Program-made: the position numbers and the translations under genes | Notes under the pieces: model-generated | Told to the model about the DNA's origin: nothing | The model's input: only the letters and a program-made list of their open reading frames with translations | Databases searched by the model: none | Shown: positions 16,910-25,343 of the stretch, one piece after another | Position numbering within the stretch: position 1 is the stretch's first letter | Layout of the letters: every line of letters begins with the position of its first letter | From: Haloarcula salinisoli | GTDB lineage: Archaea; Halobacteriota; Halobacteria; Halobacteriales; Haloarculaceae | DNA: 64,000 nt | Assembly: GCF_019599405.1 (NCBI RefSeq) | Contig: NZ_RKLQ01000004.1 | Location: 62,001 to 126,000 of the forward strand | Direction: 5' to 3'

Positions 16910-17671
16910 ATGGACTTAAGCGCTGAGAAAATTTCTGAATACAGAGAGAAGGTCACAGAGAGAGCATCAAAAGCTGCCGATCAGGTATCTCATATTCCCC
17001 GCGGTCGGACGATGCCAGATTTAGAGCAGATGACCATATCCGAGACAAAAGAGTTTGGTATGGGTGTTGTTTTTGTAGATATCGTACAATCAGGAAAATA
17101 CCTGACCGATAATGGCCCCCGCAAAACAATGCTCATGTTGAATGTATTTATCCCGCAGGTTATGGATTTGGTCAATGACTTCGATGGCCATTTTGAGAAA
17201 AATACCGGCGACGGTGTCTTGGCATACTTTGGTGTTGAGAAAACAGAAAGGTCAGCTGTTGAAGATCTCTTAGAGTACTTCGCCTGCCTCAGATACGTTG
17301 TAGACGAAATTGTCAACCCTGAACTTCAAGAATACAATGTCCCACCCATTTCTATCAGCGTCGGTGCTGCATACGCACAGGATGTCTATCTTTCCCGGAT
17401 TGGGGTCTGGGGACAGAACCGTTTAACAGCAGTTTCGACGGCCGCCAACGTCGCCTTCGAACTTCAGGAGCGTGCAGGGGCAGACGAATACCTAGTTGAC
17501 GAAGGTATACGAACTTTTGCTGATAGCGAGGACGGATGGGGACAGCATCTAGAAAAAGAGGGGGTGCTGCGTGGCTTCCGCTGGGGTTCATCAGAGGAAG
17601 GACGCCATACCTCACGCTACTACTCGTTTATCGGTGGCTTTGAACAATCACGGAGTGATGAAAATGACTGA
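16910..17671 (+). CDS. Pycsar-type class III nucleotidyl cyclase (PycC-like)
   Basis: 253 residues. The class III cyclase core is visible: MGVVFVDIVQSGKYL with metal ligand D57, FEKNTGDGVLAYF with the second ligand D101, and ISISVGAAYAQDVYL. The block NRLTAVSTAANVAFELQERAGADEYLVDEGI follows, where N180 matches the usual transition-state Asn but E184 stands where many cyclases have Arg. The next gene, overlapping by eight bases, encodes a three-helix membrane protein of the PycTM type. That pairing is the Pycsar defence layout, in which the cyclase makes cCMP or cUMP on infection. The substrate cannot be read from sequence. The gene is more AT-rich than its neighbours, suggesting transfer. Confidence 0.75.
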   Translation: MDLSAEKISEYREKVTERASKAADQVSHIPRGRTMPDLEQMTISETKEFGMGVVFVDIVQSGKYLTDNGPRKTMLMLNVFIPQVMDLVNDFDGHFEKNTGDGVLAYFGVEKTERSAVEDLLEYFACLRYVVDEIVNPELQEYNVPPISISVGAAYAQDVYLSRIGVWGQNRLTAVSTAANVAFELQERAGADEYLVDEGIRTFADSEDGWGQHLEKEGVLRGFRWGSSEEGRHTSRYYSFIGGFEQSRSDEND

Positions 17672-18158
17672 CAAGGAGACTATTGGGTCCCAAGAGTTCG
17701 CTTCACGTATTCAGGACCATCTGAATCACTATATCAAGGCCGCTGACCGGAAGGCGTCAATTTTACTAACTGGTCATCTTGCCTTTTTAGGACTGTATGC
17801 TAATCTGGTAAAACCAGTATTTAGTGAACCGACGTGGCTTGAATTATTACTGATTGCGGCTACCGCCGTTTTAACGATCATCGCTGGAGGATTATCTTTG
17901 AGTGTCGTATATCCTCGCACCCCTGAAACACCGCAAGGATATATGCTCTGGACTTCAATCCTCGACCATGATGAAGAAGAGTATCGAGAGGAGCTGAAGG
18001 ACTTAGATCCAGACTCTATTCTCACTGAGATGGTGGATGAAAATTATGCACTAGCGGAGGTGGCTGACCAGAAGTACCGGCACTTTCGGTGGAGTGTACA
18101 TATAACAATCGCGATGGTTGCCTCGGCGCTGGCTTCGTATCTATTCGTCGTCGTATAA
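17664..18158 (+). CDS. Pycsar effector-like membrane protein (PycTM type)
   Basis: 164 residues from the ATG at 17664, chosen because GGAG lies eight bases before it. The N-terminus HLNHYIKAADRKASILLTGHLAFLGLYANLV carries the (A)D-x-KAS-I-L-L pattern of Pycsar effector/DUF5706 proteins. Membrane segments lie at about 32-48, 58-82 and 146-163. A charged cytoplasmic region (DHDEEEYREELKDLDPDSILTEMVDENYALAEVADQKYRHFRW) is between the last two. Known PycTM effectors perturb the membrane when bound by cyclic pyrimidine nucleotides. It is coupled to the cyclase and ends one base before the convergent methylase gene. Confidence 0.75.
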   Translation: MTDKETIGSQEFASRIQDHLNHYIKAADRKASILLTGHLAFLGLYANLVKPVFSEPTWLELLLIAATAVLTIIAGGLSLSVVYPRTPETPQGYMLWTSILDHDEEEYREELKDLDPDSILTEMVDENYALAEVADQKYRHFRWSVHITIAMVASALASYLFVVV

Positions 18159-18159
18159 A

Positions 18160-19272
18160 TCAATCAGAGCCGACGATGAGCAGCTCTTCATCTGAATCAT
18201 TTTCACTCAGAGCGTACTGGTGATTCAGACGGTACGTAGTGACATTACGTTTATATTCAGCCAACGTGTCCTCAACTGTCTCGGGAAGCGGTGCAGCCTC
18301 AGTATTATATGAGAGTGCAATATGTCTGTCGGAGAATCTATTAAATATTGTATGGAACGCGTCAAGAATGAGCTCGGGGTCATTCCACGGTTCTCGACTG
18401 TGCTTCAGCCGCTTTGTTTTTAAAGAGCGATTGATTTTGTCTGCCCAGTTATCGTAGTCAATGTATCCATCCAAAAAATGGTAATAAAGTTTGTAATTCG
18501 ACACTGGCTGTGATCGATCACGAACATAGTATGGCGGGTCAAAATAAACTAGATCAGTCTCAGGCGGTGATTTCCACGAAATGATATCACGATTATATGC
18601 TCTATGGTCATACGGATTTGCGAAGACAGCAGAGTTGTACTCGACAATGAACTTCCTAACCAATTTTTCAAATGGTTTCTCCCATGTCGTCTTGTTCCCA
18701 AAGGAACGCTCAACATCTCGGGTTCGCATGTTCAAGTTCGCCCGGTGGAACAAATTATATGGTCGTTTGACCAGACAAGCTTGAGAGAGTGCGGCAAAGA
18801 CAATTGCCTTTTTATAGGGTTCGTCGATGATGCGGTCGATATTACTTCGGAATTTATCTAACCACTCATTCTCTTCGTCAGTAAAATAGAGCCCTTCGAA
18901 CTCATCACGGACCGTTGTCGGATAGGCTTCTGCTGGCTGATCAAACCGAAATAATTCATCTACCGTTTGATGGTCAACTCTAGTAGCATCGTTCTCAATA
19001 ATTGCCGTGCCAACTTGATGGTTGAACCGTAGAAAGTCGTTGTAATCCGCTCGAAGACCCTCCGTTTTGGCTTTATAAGAAAAAACACCGGTACCACCAA
19101 ATCCGTCAAGGACTGAATCGAACGAATAATCAGACAGACAGTCCCAAATCCAGTCGATGATTTTGTTTTTAGACCCTTGGTATCGAGTGGATGGGAATTT
19201 CGCTATATCCCGATTTTTTCCGGCGATTTTGATGTCAGCAGACGACGTGTCAGCGCGAACCAACGGGGCCAT
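18160..19272 (-). CDS. D12-class N6-adenine DNA methyltransferase
   Basis: 370 residues. TRYQGSKNKI (residues 29-38) and DGFGGTGVFSYKAK (56-69) match motifs X and I of Dam/D12 methylases. The catalytic motif IV is FDPPYY (residues 244-249). The enzyme transfers methyl from SAM to the adenine N6 of a specific duplex sequence. It lies 47 bp downstream of a MORC-like GHKL ATPase gene on the same strand, probably one operon, with no restriction endonuclease in sight. That arrangement suggests self-marking in a defence system, though an orphan methylase is possible. The codon and base composition is AT-richer than the rest of the window. Confidence 0.85.
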   Translation of the reverse strand: MAPLVRADTSSADIKIAGKNRDIAKFPSTRYQGSKNKIIDWIWDCLSDYSFDSVLDGFGGTGVFSYKAKTEGLRADYNDFLRFNHQVGTAIIENDATRVDHQTVDELFRFDQPAEAYPTTVRDEFEGLYFTDEENEWLDKFRSNIDRIIDEPYKKAIVFAALSQACLVKRPYNLFHRANLNMRTRDVERSFGNKTTWEKPFEKLVRKFIVEYNSAVFANPYDHRAYNRDIISWKSPPETDLVYFDPPYYVRDRSQPVSNYKLYYHFLDGYIDYDNWADKINRSLKTKRLKHSREPWNDPELILDAFHTIFNRFSDRHIALSYNTEAAPLPETVEDTLAEYKRNVTTYRLNHQYALSENDSDEELLIVGSD

Positions 19273-19319
19273 ATCCCTTCATAATATTGCTTCACAAAAA
19301 GTCTTGATATCGCCTTAAT

Positions 19320-21434
19320 TCAGTTGTCCAGTAACTCCGAGAGAATCACCCTTTTGAGTTCGGGCTCAACATCCTCTTCGATGTCACTGTCCGAATCTAC
19401 ACCCAGATAAGCGCACAACTGCTGCCAATCATCTAAATCAAAGTCCAAAACGACTGTTTTCTTATCAGGTTTTGACTGTCTGTGTCCTTTCAGATCATCC
19501 GGCCCTTGCGAGTTCTGAGATGACTCAGGTATCTCTTGCGAGGTGTTGTTGTCGTTTTCAGACTCGGAGCTATCTGATGAGTCTGAAGAGTCGGTATCAG
19601 ACGATATTGTCTCACTCGCGTCTTCGGTTGTGGTGTGCCCTGTGGTTTGTGTCTCCCGGGGCGTTTCTCCGTCTGTCTCGTCTTCTGTAACTTCTGAGTC
19701 GGTCTGTGACTCTTGATGCGACCCTAGCGTTGCTTGGCTATCTGAGTCGCTATTCTCTGACTCTGTGGTATCTCCCCTCGCCGGAGTCTTTTCGTTAGCT
19801 GGGTCGTCCTCTTCAGATTCTACAGACTCTACTCCATCATTACTCGCAACCGAGGTGAGTGAGTCGTAGTCTGCGTAGTGTCGCAAATACGCTTTATATA
19901 CCGGAACCCACCACTCATCAGAAAAGTTCTGTCGTCTCCCTCTGTTTGCGTCCTCTTGAGCGGTAGCCCGAACTTCTTCGATAGTGTCTGCCAGCTCTTT
20001 ATCACTGGTATCGGCTGGACAGTCAGGTACAGGAACCAGTTTATTGAGGGCGACCTCCTCTACTTCGGCTACGTTGGTATCGTTGACTATCTCCCTATAT
20101 GTGGGTCGGAATCGCTCGTCAACCAGATGGGGAGCGGTAATACCAGCCTCAACATGAGTGTCGATCGTCTGTTCAAGCCAGTCTTTGTCATCATAATCCC
20201 GATTTGGCTTATCATTAACCCGCTGACGGCCACGGTAGTCGAATTCGTAAAGGTGGCCATTGTTTGCTTGCCATTCGCCAGTACTGGAGTACGGTTGAAG
20301 AAATGCCGCAGGAAATGTGCTGTATCTGGCTGCCCGCCAGTACGGCTCAACGATGCTGTCGAACCACTCCTCATAAACTTCCTGCATCAACGAATCGTAC
20401 TCGTCAATGTCGTTCTTCTGAGTGTCCCACGGAAGACGTTCGGCATCACCAGTAGTTTTGAAGAACAGACGTACTTTGAGGCGACCACGTGATGGGCCAA
20501 CCTCTCCAACATTCTCAGTATGCTCGGTGTTGTAACCACCTTTAGCGTCGGTGTTTCCAGTAATTACTTTCCGGTTCTGACAAAAAATATCTGTTCCGGC
20601 TTCGTCCTCATTTGCCGTAGCCATCAGGCCAACTTGAATAGTGATTGAAACATCGTGATCCAAGTTGTGCCTCCGGAGAGTGATGTTCTCGTATGACCGT
20701 GGATGAAATCCATCAAATGGCGTAAATGACCAATCAATTGGCTCGGGCACCCGTACTTCTTCTCCGTTGAGCGAAATAGAGAGGTGACCAGTGAAATCGG
20801 GCGAAGATTGTAGAAACACTTCGTATGTCTGGCTGAGTTGGTGACGCAATCCATCTATGAACTGTTCTGTATCAATTCCACTGGCATCTACGTCCATTTC
20901 TTCGCCTGCTTCATCAAGATCTAAGGCCAAATCGGTAATCGAGATAGTCGTCGTACCAGCCTCCATATCGGTGTACGGCCGCTTTTCAACCTCCCAATCC
21001 TCTGGTTTCTCTATCCATTCTTCACTGATTGAAAAGCCATACCCGAACTCTTGTTCTTTATAACGGCTCCGTAGCTCGGCGTTACGCCCCAGTTTGACGA
21101 TTGCTTTCTTCGCGCCAACACCATATGCCCCGATTGGCGTATTTACCGTTTCCTTGGTTGACTCACCCAATGCGAACAACTTTCCAATCTGGTCTTCCTC
21201 GAGCCCACCACTGTTGTCGGTAATTTCGAAGAGATCTTCGCTGGGGTCATACGTGATGTCGATATCAAGATCCGTCTGACGACCATGGACGCGCTCCCAA
21301 TTGTCCAAGGCGTTATCGATTAGCTCTTTTATTGCACCGACTGGGCTCACGTCTGATTGGATTGAGCGATATGTTTCCTTGCTAGGACTGAGATCCATTG
21401 TCTCTGAGTCAGGAAGTTTCCGTTCCTCTGGCAT
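19320..21434 (-). CDS. GHKL (MORC/MutL/Hsp90-like) ATPase
   Basis: 704 residues. The Bergerat ATP site is complete: N-box KELIDNALDN (E37, N41), G1 box DNSGG (73-77), and G2 box GAYGVGAKKA (102-111). An S5-like region follows (RLKVRLFFKTTGDAERLPWDTQKNDIDE), as in MORC and MutL proteins. Residues about 540-650 are a Ser/Asp/Glu low-complexity linker, and the end (VVLDFDLDDWQQLCAYLGVDSDSDIEEDV...LKRVILSELLDN) is a small separate domain. Prokaryotic MORC-like ATPases occur in restriction-modification-like conflict systems. It is the first gene of a probable two-gene operon with the D12 methylase. Confidence 0.8.
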   Translation of the reverse strand: MPEERKLPDSETMDLSPSKETYRSIQSDVSPVGAIKELIDNALDNWERVHGRQTDLDIDITYDPSEDLFEITDNSGGLEEDQIGKLFALGESTKETVNTPIGAYGVGAKKAIVKLGRNAELRSRYKEQEFGYGFSISEEWIEKPEDWEVEKRPYTDMEAGTTTISITDLALDLDEAGEEMDVDASGIDTEQFIDGLRHQLSQTYEVFLQSSPDFTGHLSISLNGEEVRVPEPIDWSFTPFDGFHPRSYENITLRRHNLDHDVSITIQVGLMATANEDEAGTDIFCQNRKVITGNTDAKGGYNTEHTENVGEVGPSRGRLKVRLFFKTTGDAERLPWDTQKNDIDEYDSLMQEVYEEWFDSIVEPYWRAARYSTFPAAFLQPYSSTGEWQANNGHLYEFDYRGRQRVNDKPNRDYDDKDWLEQTIDTHVEAGITAPHLVDERFRPTYREIVNDTNVAEVEEVALNKLVPVPDCPADTSDKELADTIEEVRATAQEDANRGRRQNFSDEWWVPVYKAYLRHYADYDSLTSVASNDGVESVESEEDDPANEKTPARGDTTESENSDSDSQATLGSHQESQTDSEVTEDETDGETPRETQTTGHTTTEDASETISSDTDSSDSSDSSESENDNNTSQEIPESSQNSQGPDDLKGHRQSKPDKKTVVLDFDLDDWQQLCAYLGVDSDSDIEEDVEPELKRVILSELLDN

Positions 21435-21649
21435 CTTTATGGTAAGAAATCATATTGTACTTGCAAAAACCTATTGTTGAAATCTATCTTTGAAACAGAT
21501 CCAGGCAGTTGAATCAACTACTGTTCCTAAGAGGTTATATCATATCTGAGCAGGATTAGCCTATGACTGAATAAGAACCCACGGTCTATGTTGTTGAACA
21601 CAGGTTAGCGGGGGCTGGCAACATAGGAACTCATCTGTGTCGAACGTCT

Positions 21650-21850
21650 CGGTATCTTCGAGGTCCTCTGCGGCCCGAGGCGTTCGTCGAGTGGCTTGAC
21701 GCCAGTGAAGGTGGACGAGCACCCCAGTTCTATCACTTCGGTACGCTCTATGACGAACTCAGCTACAAAGAGCAGCAGGCCATCGCACACGGTGTTCCTC
21801 GATTTCCGGCGACATCGATAGCCCCTTGGAGGAGGGCGGCAAATCGGCTC
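21650..21850 (+). pseudogene. decayed fragment of a haloarchaeal gene
   Basis: The frame starting at 21650 gives RYLRGPLRPEAFVEWLDASEG, then GGRAPQFYHFGTLYDELSYK and EQQAIAHGVPRFPATS before decaying, with no start and no good end. The composition is that of a real haloarchaeal protein, so it looks like a remnant. Parental family not recognised. The surrounding gap 21435-22009 contains no intact gene. Confidence 0.4.
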
Positions 21851-22009
21851 ACCGGCAGTTCAACGGCCAGTGAGCCATTATAACGTATAAACCCCACACA
21901 GACGAGGCGACAGATATCAGCTGGCGGCTGTTCAACACCCATGAGGCTACTTACTCTTCAGCGGTAATTGGGAACAAACGATATCGACGGAATATACTTC
22001 GCGAAGAAA

Positions 22010-23230
22010 TCACGCATCCAGTGAGAGGACGATATCCGCATCCCACAGGAGGGTGTATTGGCTGTAATGTCCTTTTCCTTCACCAGTCCCCCGTCGGCTG
22101 CCCGCAATTTCTAGGAAACAGAGTTCATTGAGCAATTGCCGTGTTCGTTCGGCTGATAGCGGATCGGCACCACTCTGCTCACACACGTCGAGATACGTCT
22201 CGCGTATCTTCATCGTCCGGAACCACTCCCGCTCAGGCTGGTTTTTCGTGAGATTTGCCAGCGCGATCAAGACATGCTTGCTGTGAGGAGGCAATCCCGA
22301 TATGAGTTCGAGTAGACGATCCACTTCCGCCGAAGCCCGTGCATCGGAGAGGTGAGATTCCTTCACCCGGTCGGCGTTTTCCTTATTGGCTTGGTCACCG
22401 GCATACCGAAGGAGTCGCATGGCCTTTCGAGCATCTCCGTGTTCTTTCGCGCTCAGAGCGGCCGCACGAGGAATCACCCCGTCGTCGAGAACTCCATTGG
22501 CAAAGGCATCAGTCCGATTCTGGAGAATTTCCCGGATTTGACTGGCGTCGTAGGGCTCAAAGATGAATTCGTTGTGCCCGAACGAGCTCTTTGTCCGCTC
22601 GCTCATCTTCTCCCGGTAGTTAATTTTGTTCGACACTGCGATCACGCCAATCGGAACATCCACACTCCCGTCTTCTCCTGCCCGGGAAAGCGCCATCAAC
22701 AGGTCGTCGTTATTGAGTTTGTCAACTTCATCGAGGATGATGATCGCAGCATCATAGAACTCGTTCAGGACTGACCAAACTCGCTCGAAATACTCATTCT
22801 CGGAAATCCCTCGAGCCGGGAACGTCATACTGCTCTCTGGTGGGTTGATTGCCCGACCGTACTTGCTCAGTGCATCGGAGTTGCCCTTTGCCTGCTGGCA
22901 ATTGACGTATCCCGTTGCAAGCCTCACACCGCGATTCTCAGCTTCTTCTTTAGCGATTTTTGAGACGTGCTTTGCGACGAGGGACTTTCCACAGCCCGTT
23001 TTCCCGTAGATGATGATCGAATTCGGCGGCTGACCAACGACTATTGGCCCGATCTCTTCTGCCACCTTCTCAATTTGTTCATCGCGACCGACGATGCGCT
23101 TCTCACTGGGGACATAGTCGATTTGGAGTATCTCTCGTTGTTCAAAGATTCCCCCACCACCCTCGTCGACATTCTCAAAGACACTGTGGATGGTGTCTGA
23201 CCCGTCTTCGCTATCCATTGTCAGAGTCAA
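22010..23230 (-). CDS. orc1/cdc6: Orc1/Cdc6 replication initiator
   Basis: 406 residues; an internal ATG at 23218 is an alternative start. Walker A is YGKTGCGKSLVAK (residues 75-87), Walker B is AAIIILDEVDKL, sensor 1 is VIAVSNK, and a sensor 2-like region is HGDARKAMRLLRYAG. The C-terminal part (LPPHSKHVLIALANLTKN... through RTRQLLNELCFLEIAGSRRGTGEGKGHY) is the winged-helix domain that reads origin repeats. Orc1/Cdc6 binds ORB-type repeats beside its own gene and loads MCM. Matching repeats lie immediately upstream (23321-23400) and beyond an inserted element (25001-25098). Confidence 0.95.
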   Translation of the reverse strand: MTLTMDSEDGSDTIHSVFENVDEGGGGIFEQREILQIDYVPSEKRIVGRDEQIEKVAEEIGPIVVGQPPNSIIIYGKTGCGKSLVAKHVSKIAKEEAENRGVRLATGYVNCQQAKGNSDALSKYGRAINPPESSMTFPARGISENEYFERVWSVLNEFYDAAIIILDEVDKLNNDDLLMALSRAGEDGSVDVPIGVIAVSNKINYREKMSERTKSSFGHNEFIFEPYDASQIREILQNRTDAFANGVLDDGVIPRAAALSAKEHGDARKAMRLLRYAGDQANKENADRVKESHLSDARASAEVDRLLELISGLPPHSKHVLIALANLTKNQPEREWFRTMKIRETYLDVCEQSGADPLSAERTRQLLNELCFLEIAGSRRGTGEGKGHYSQYTLLWDADIVLSLDA

Positions 23231-23320
23231 ACAGCTGTAACCGCCATAAAGATTAGGGGGACTGGATTAGGAGTAATAGTGTGAGTATAGACCGTGAAAA
23301 TCCTGATATATAGATTTCCT

Positions 23321-23400
23321 CCTTACGCAAAACTCAGTCGAGACACACCAGATTTTGAGTAAGGGGCTGCAGAGACACACACCAAATTTGGAGTAAGAAA
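23321..23400. repeat. origin-type repeats, first part
   Basis: Three related units: an inverted copy CCTTACGCAAAACTCAG (23321-23337), GAGACACACC-AGATTTTGAGTAAGG (23340-23364) and a longer copy with CACACCAAATTTGGAGTAAG (23376-23395, unit 23372-23400). They sit 90-170 bp from the orc1/cdc6 start. Opposed orientation and an AT-rich neighbourhood (CCTGATATATAGATTTCC) fit an archaeal origin. Confidence 0.6.
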
Positions 23401-23469
23401 TGGAAGAGAGGTGAGGTCGGAAAGAACTGCAGTTAGAACTATGCTTGTTGGTTAACAGCTTCTATATCT

Positions 23470-24967
23470 ACAGGTGGAGCAGGCCGAGTGCCTCGGGGTC
23501 TTCAGAAGACTTCGTCTTCCGTGATGACGAGACGCGATGCGTCTCGAACCACTTGACCCAGAGGGTGAAGGCCGTAAGCTCAGGGTGTTCCACTTTCACT
23601 GTGGATGGCTGGCATTCAAGATAATCGCACTACTACACTGGTACTGGAGCGAATGACCGACGCACAGGCTCTCGTCAAGACGCTGGACTTCCAACTCGAC
23701 ATCCAGAGTGACAACGAGGGCCTGCTGTACGACGCCACGGTCGAAGCCCGCCGAGTGTACAACGAAACCATCCGACTCGCCAAAGAAGGCGTGGACTGGG
23801 ACGCCATTCCCGACAGGGTAGCCGACGACGCTGACCTCGTGAAGAACACTACTCAGCGTGTCGTTGCGAAGGCACTCGGTGCGATGGAGAACTACTACGA
23901 ATACGACGACTTCGGCCAACCGAGCCACACCAAGGGCGGAACGTACCCGCTTCGTGCGAACTACGAGGAGGGGTACAACCTGTCGCTCACCGACGACGGC
24001 GACGTGGCGTTCCGAATCAGCGCGAAGCCGTACAAGCACGTCAAAGGCGTTCTCGAAGGTGACGACGCGCACCTCGATATTCTCAAGACTGCCCTCACGA
24101 GTGATGAGTGGAAGGTCGGGACGGCTGAAGCCCTATTCCACAACGACAACCCCGAGTTGCACGTCAACGTCACCAACACCAAGCAATCCGTTCGAGACAA
24201 GCAGGACTCACGGACGGTTGTCGGTGTGGACGTGAACGAGGACAACGTGGCCCTCACCGCTCTGTCCGAAGATGGCGTGGAGGACACGCTGGTTATCGAC
24301 TTTCCCGAAATCAAGTTCGAGCGTCACCGCTACTTCACGATGCGGAAGCGCGTCCAGAACGCGGGGAAGGACAGCATCCACGACACGTTGGAAGGGTGTG
24401 AGGAACGGTTCGTCCGCGACCGACTCCACAAAGTGAGCCGTCACATCGTGGAGTGGAGCCAGCAGTTCGAGAAGCCGTGCATCGTCTTTGAAGACCTCAA
24501 AGAGATGCGCGACAGTATCGACTACGGCACGCGGATGAATCGACGCTTGCACCACCTCCCGTTCCGCGCCCTCCAGTTATATACGTCGTACAAGGCGTCG
24601 TTCGAGCGCATCCCGACTGCGTGGATTAACCCCGAATACACGAGCCAGCGGTGTCCGATGTGTGGGCATACGGAACGGGCGAACCGCAACAAAAAGCGGT
24701 TCAAGTGCCGGTCGTGTTCGCATCAAGACCACAGCGACCGTGGTGCAAGCGTCAATATCGCTGTGAAAGGCATGAAGAAACTCGATTGGAATGTGCCTGC
24801 TCTCAATAGCCTTCCCGTTGTTCGGAAGGTGCGACGGCAGGCATCGGGGGCTGTGGACGCCCCGACCGTGACCCACCCAACCGTTCGAGGCTATCAGGCC
24901 GATGGTCGGATGGGAGTGTCCGACTAAACCACGGGAAGCCTCGGGGCTTGACCTCGAGGCGGTTCAC
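23470..24967 (+). mobile_element. tnpB-only (IS1341-type, IS200/IS605 family) element inserted in the origin repeats
   Basis: It holds one tnpB gene and no TnpA. Subterminal palindromes lie at the left (GAAGACTTCGTCTTC at 23506-23520, GAGACGCGATGCGTCTC at 23530-23546). The right end reads GGAAGCCTCGGGGCTTGACC (24933-24952) and finishes GGCGGTTCAC at 24967. The left boundary is approximate. Origin-type repeats lie on both sides. The bases after the right end (TACACTACTACTTACTAGAA) would be the natural guide of the element's right-end RNA. Confidence 0.7.
23653..24927 (+). CDS. tnpB: TnpB RNA-guided nuclease, copy 1
   Basis: 424 residues from the ATG at 23653 (MTDAQALVKTLDFQL); the open frame begins 16 codons earlier. 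RuvC residues are present: D in VVGVDVNEDN, E in IVFEDLKEMRD, and D in HSDRGASVNIA. A four-cysteine zinc finger is CPMC...CRSC. TnpB proteins are RNA-guided DNA endonucleases that use the element's right-end transcript. No TnpA transposase is nearby, so movement would need one in trans. It is clearly different from the other three copies in the window. Confidence 0.9.
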   Translation: MTDAQALVKTLDFQLDIQSDNEGLLYDATVEARRVYNETIRLAKEGVDWDAIPDRVADDADLVKNTTQRVVAKALGAMENYYEYDDFGQPSHTKGGTYPLRANYEEGYNLSLTDDGDVAFRISAKPYKHVKGVLEGDDAHLDILKTALTSDEWKVGTAEALFHNDNPELHVNVTNTKQSVRDKQDSRTVVGVDVNEDNVALTALSEDGVEDTLVIDFPEIKFERHRYFTMRKRVQNAGKDSIHDTLEGCEERFVRDRLHKVSRHIVEWSQQFEKPCIVFEDLKEMRDSIDYGTRMNRRLHHLPFRALQLYTSYKASFERIPTAWINPEYTSQRCPMCGHTERANRNKKRFKCRSCSHQDHSDRGASVNIAVKGMKKLDWNVPALNSLPVVRKVRRQASGAVDAPTVTHPTVRGYQADGRMGVSD

Positions 24968-25000
24968 TACACTACTACTTACTAGAATAGCTAGACTAGA

Positions 25001-25098
25001 GAGACACACCTAGTTTGGAGTAAGAAACCCTCTATAGACACCAGTATCCGACCCCCTACCCCACTGGCTCTACATTCCTTAGTCAAAATCAGGTGTGT
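25001..25098. repeat. origin-type repeats, second part
   Basis: GAGACACACC-TAGTTTGGAGTAAG (25001-25027) repeats the 23372 unit. An inverted copy, CCTTAGTCAAAATCAGGTGT (25077-25096), is the reverse complement of the 23340 type. The two lie beyond the inserted tnpB element and make, with 23321-23400, an array with copies in both orientations. Confidence 0.6.
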
Positions 25099-25162
25099 AT
25101 GTCGTCTGCTGACCCTCCAGATACTGATATTTCACTTGGCACAATGGCCGCTTCCATTACCT

Positions 25163-25193
25163 GCCAATTTGTTACCCCGAGGCGGTGTGGGGT
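25163..25193 (+). promoter_or_regulatory. hairpin leader element, copy 4
   Basis: GCCAATTTGTTA, CCCC, GAGGCGGTGT, GGGG. It is 150 bp upstream of the ATG at 25344, with no plus-strand gene just before it, so it is not simply the terminator of an upstream gene. Confidence 0.5.
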
Positions 25194-25343
25194 TGATGCC
25201 TGACTGGAATTACTCCTGAGTCCAGTGGCGCTCTCTCTCTAAGTCAACACCGGGGAAGTCTCGGTCAGGCTTGTCACACTCCCACTCCGCTGTCTGCTCC
25301 ATTTGCGGCTCTCCCTTTCTCTTTTATACAATACCACAGTACA

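Noticed and set aside
16659-16919. 86-codon ORF before the cyclase gene
   Set aside because: Composition is not haloarchaeal, it spans an inverted repeat, and it overlaps the cyclase start.
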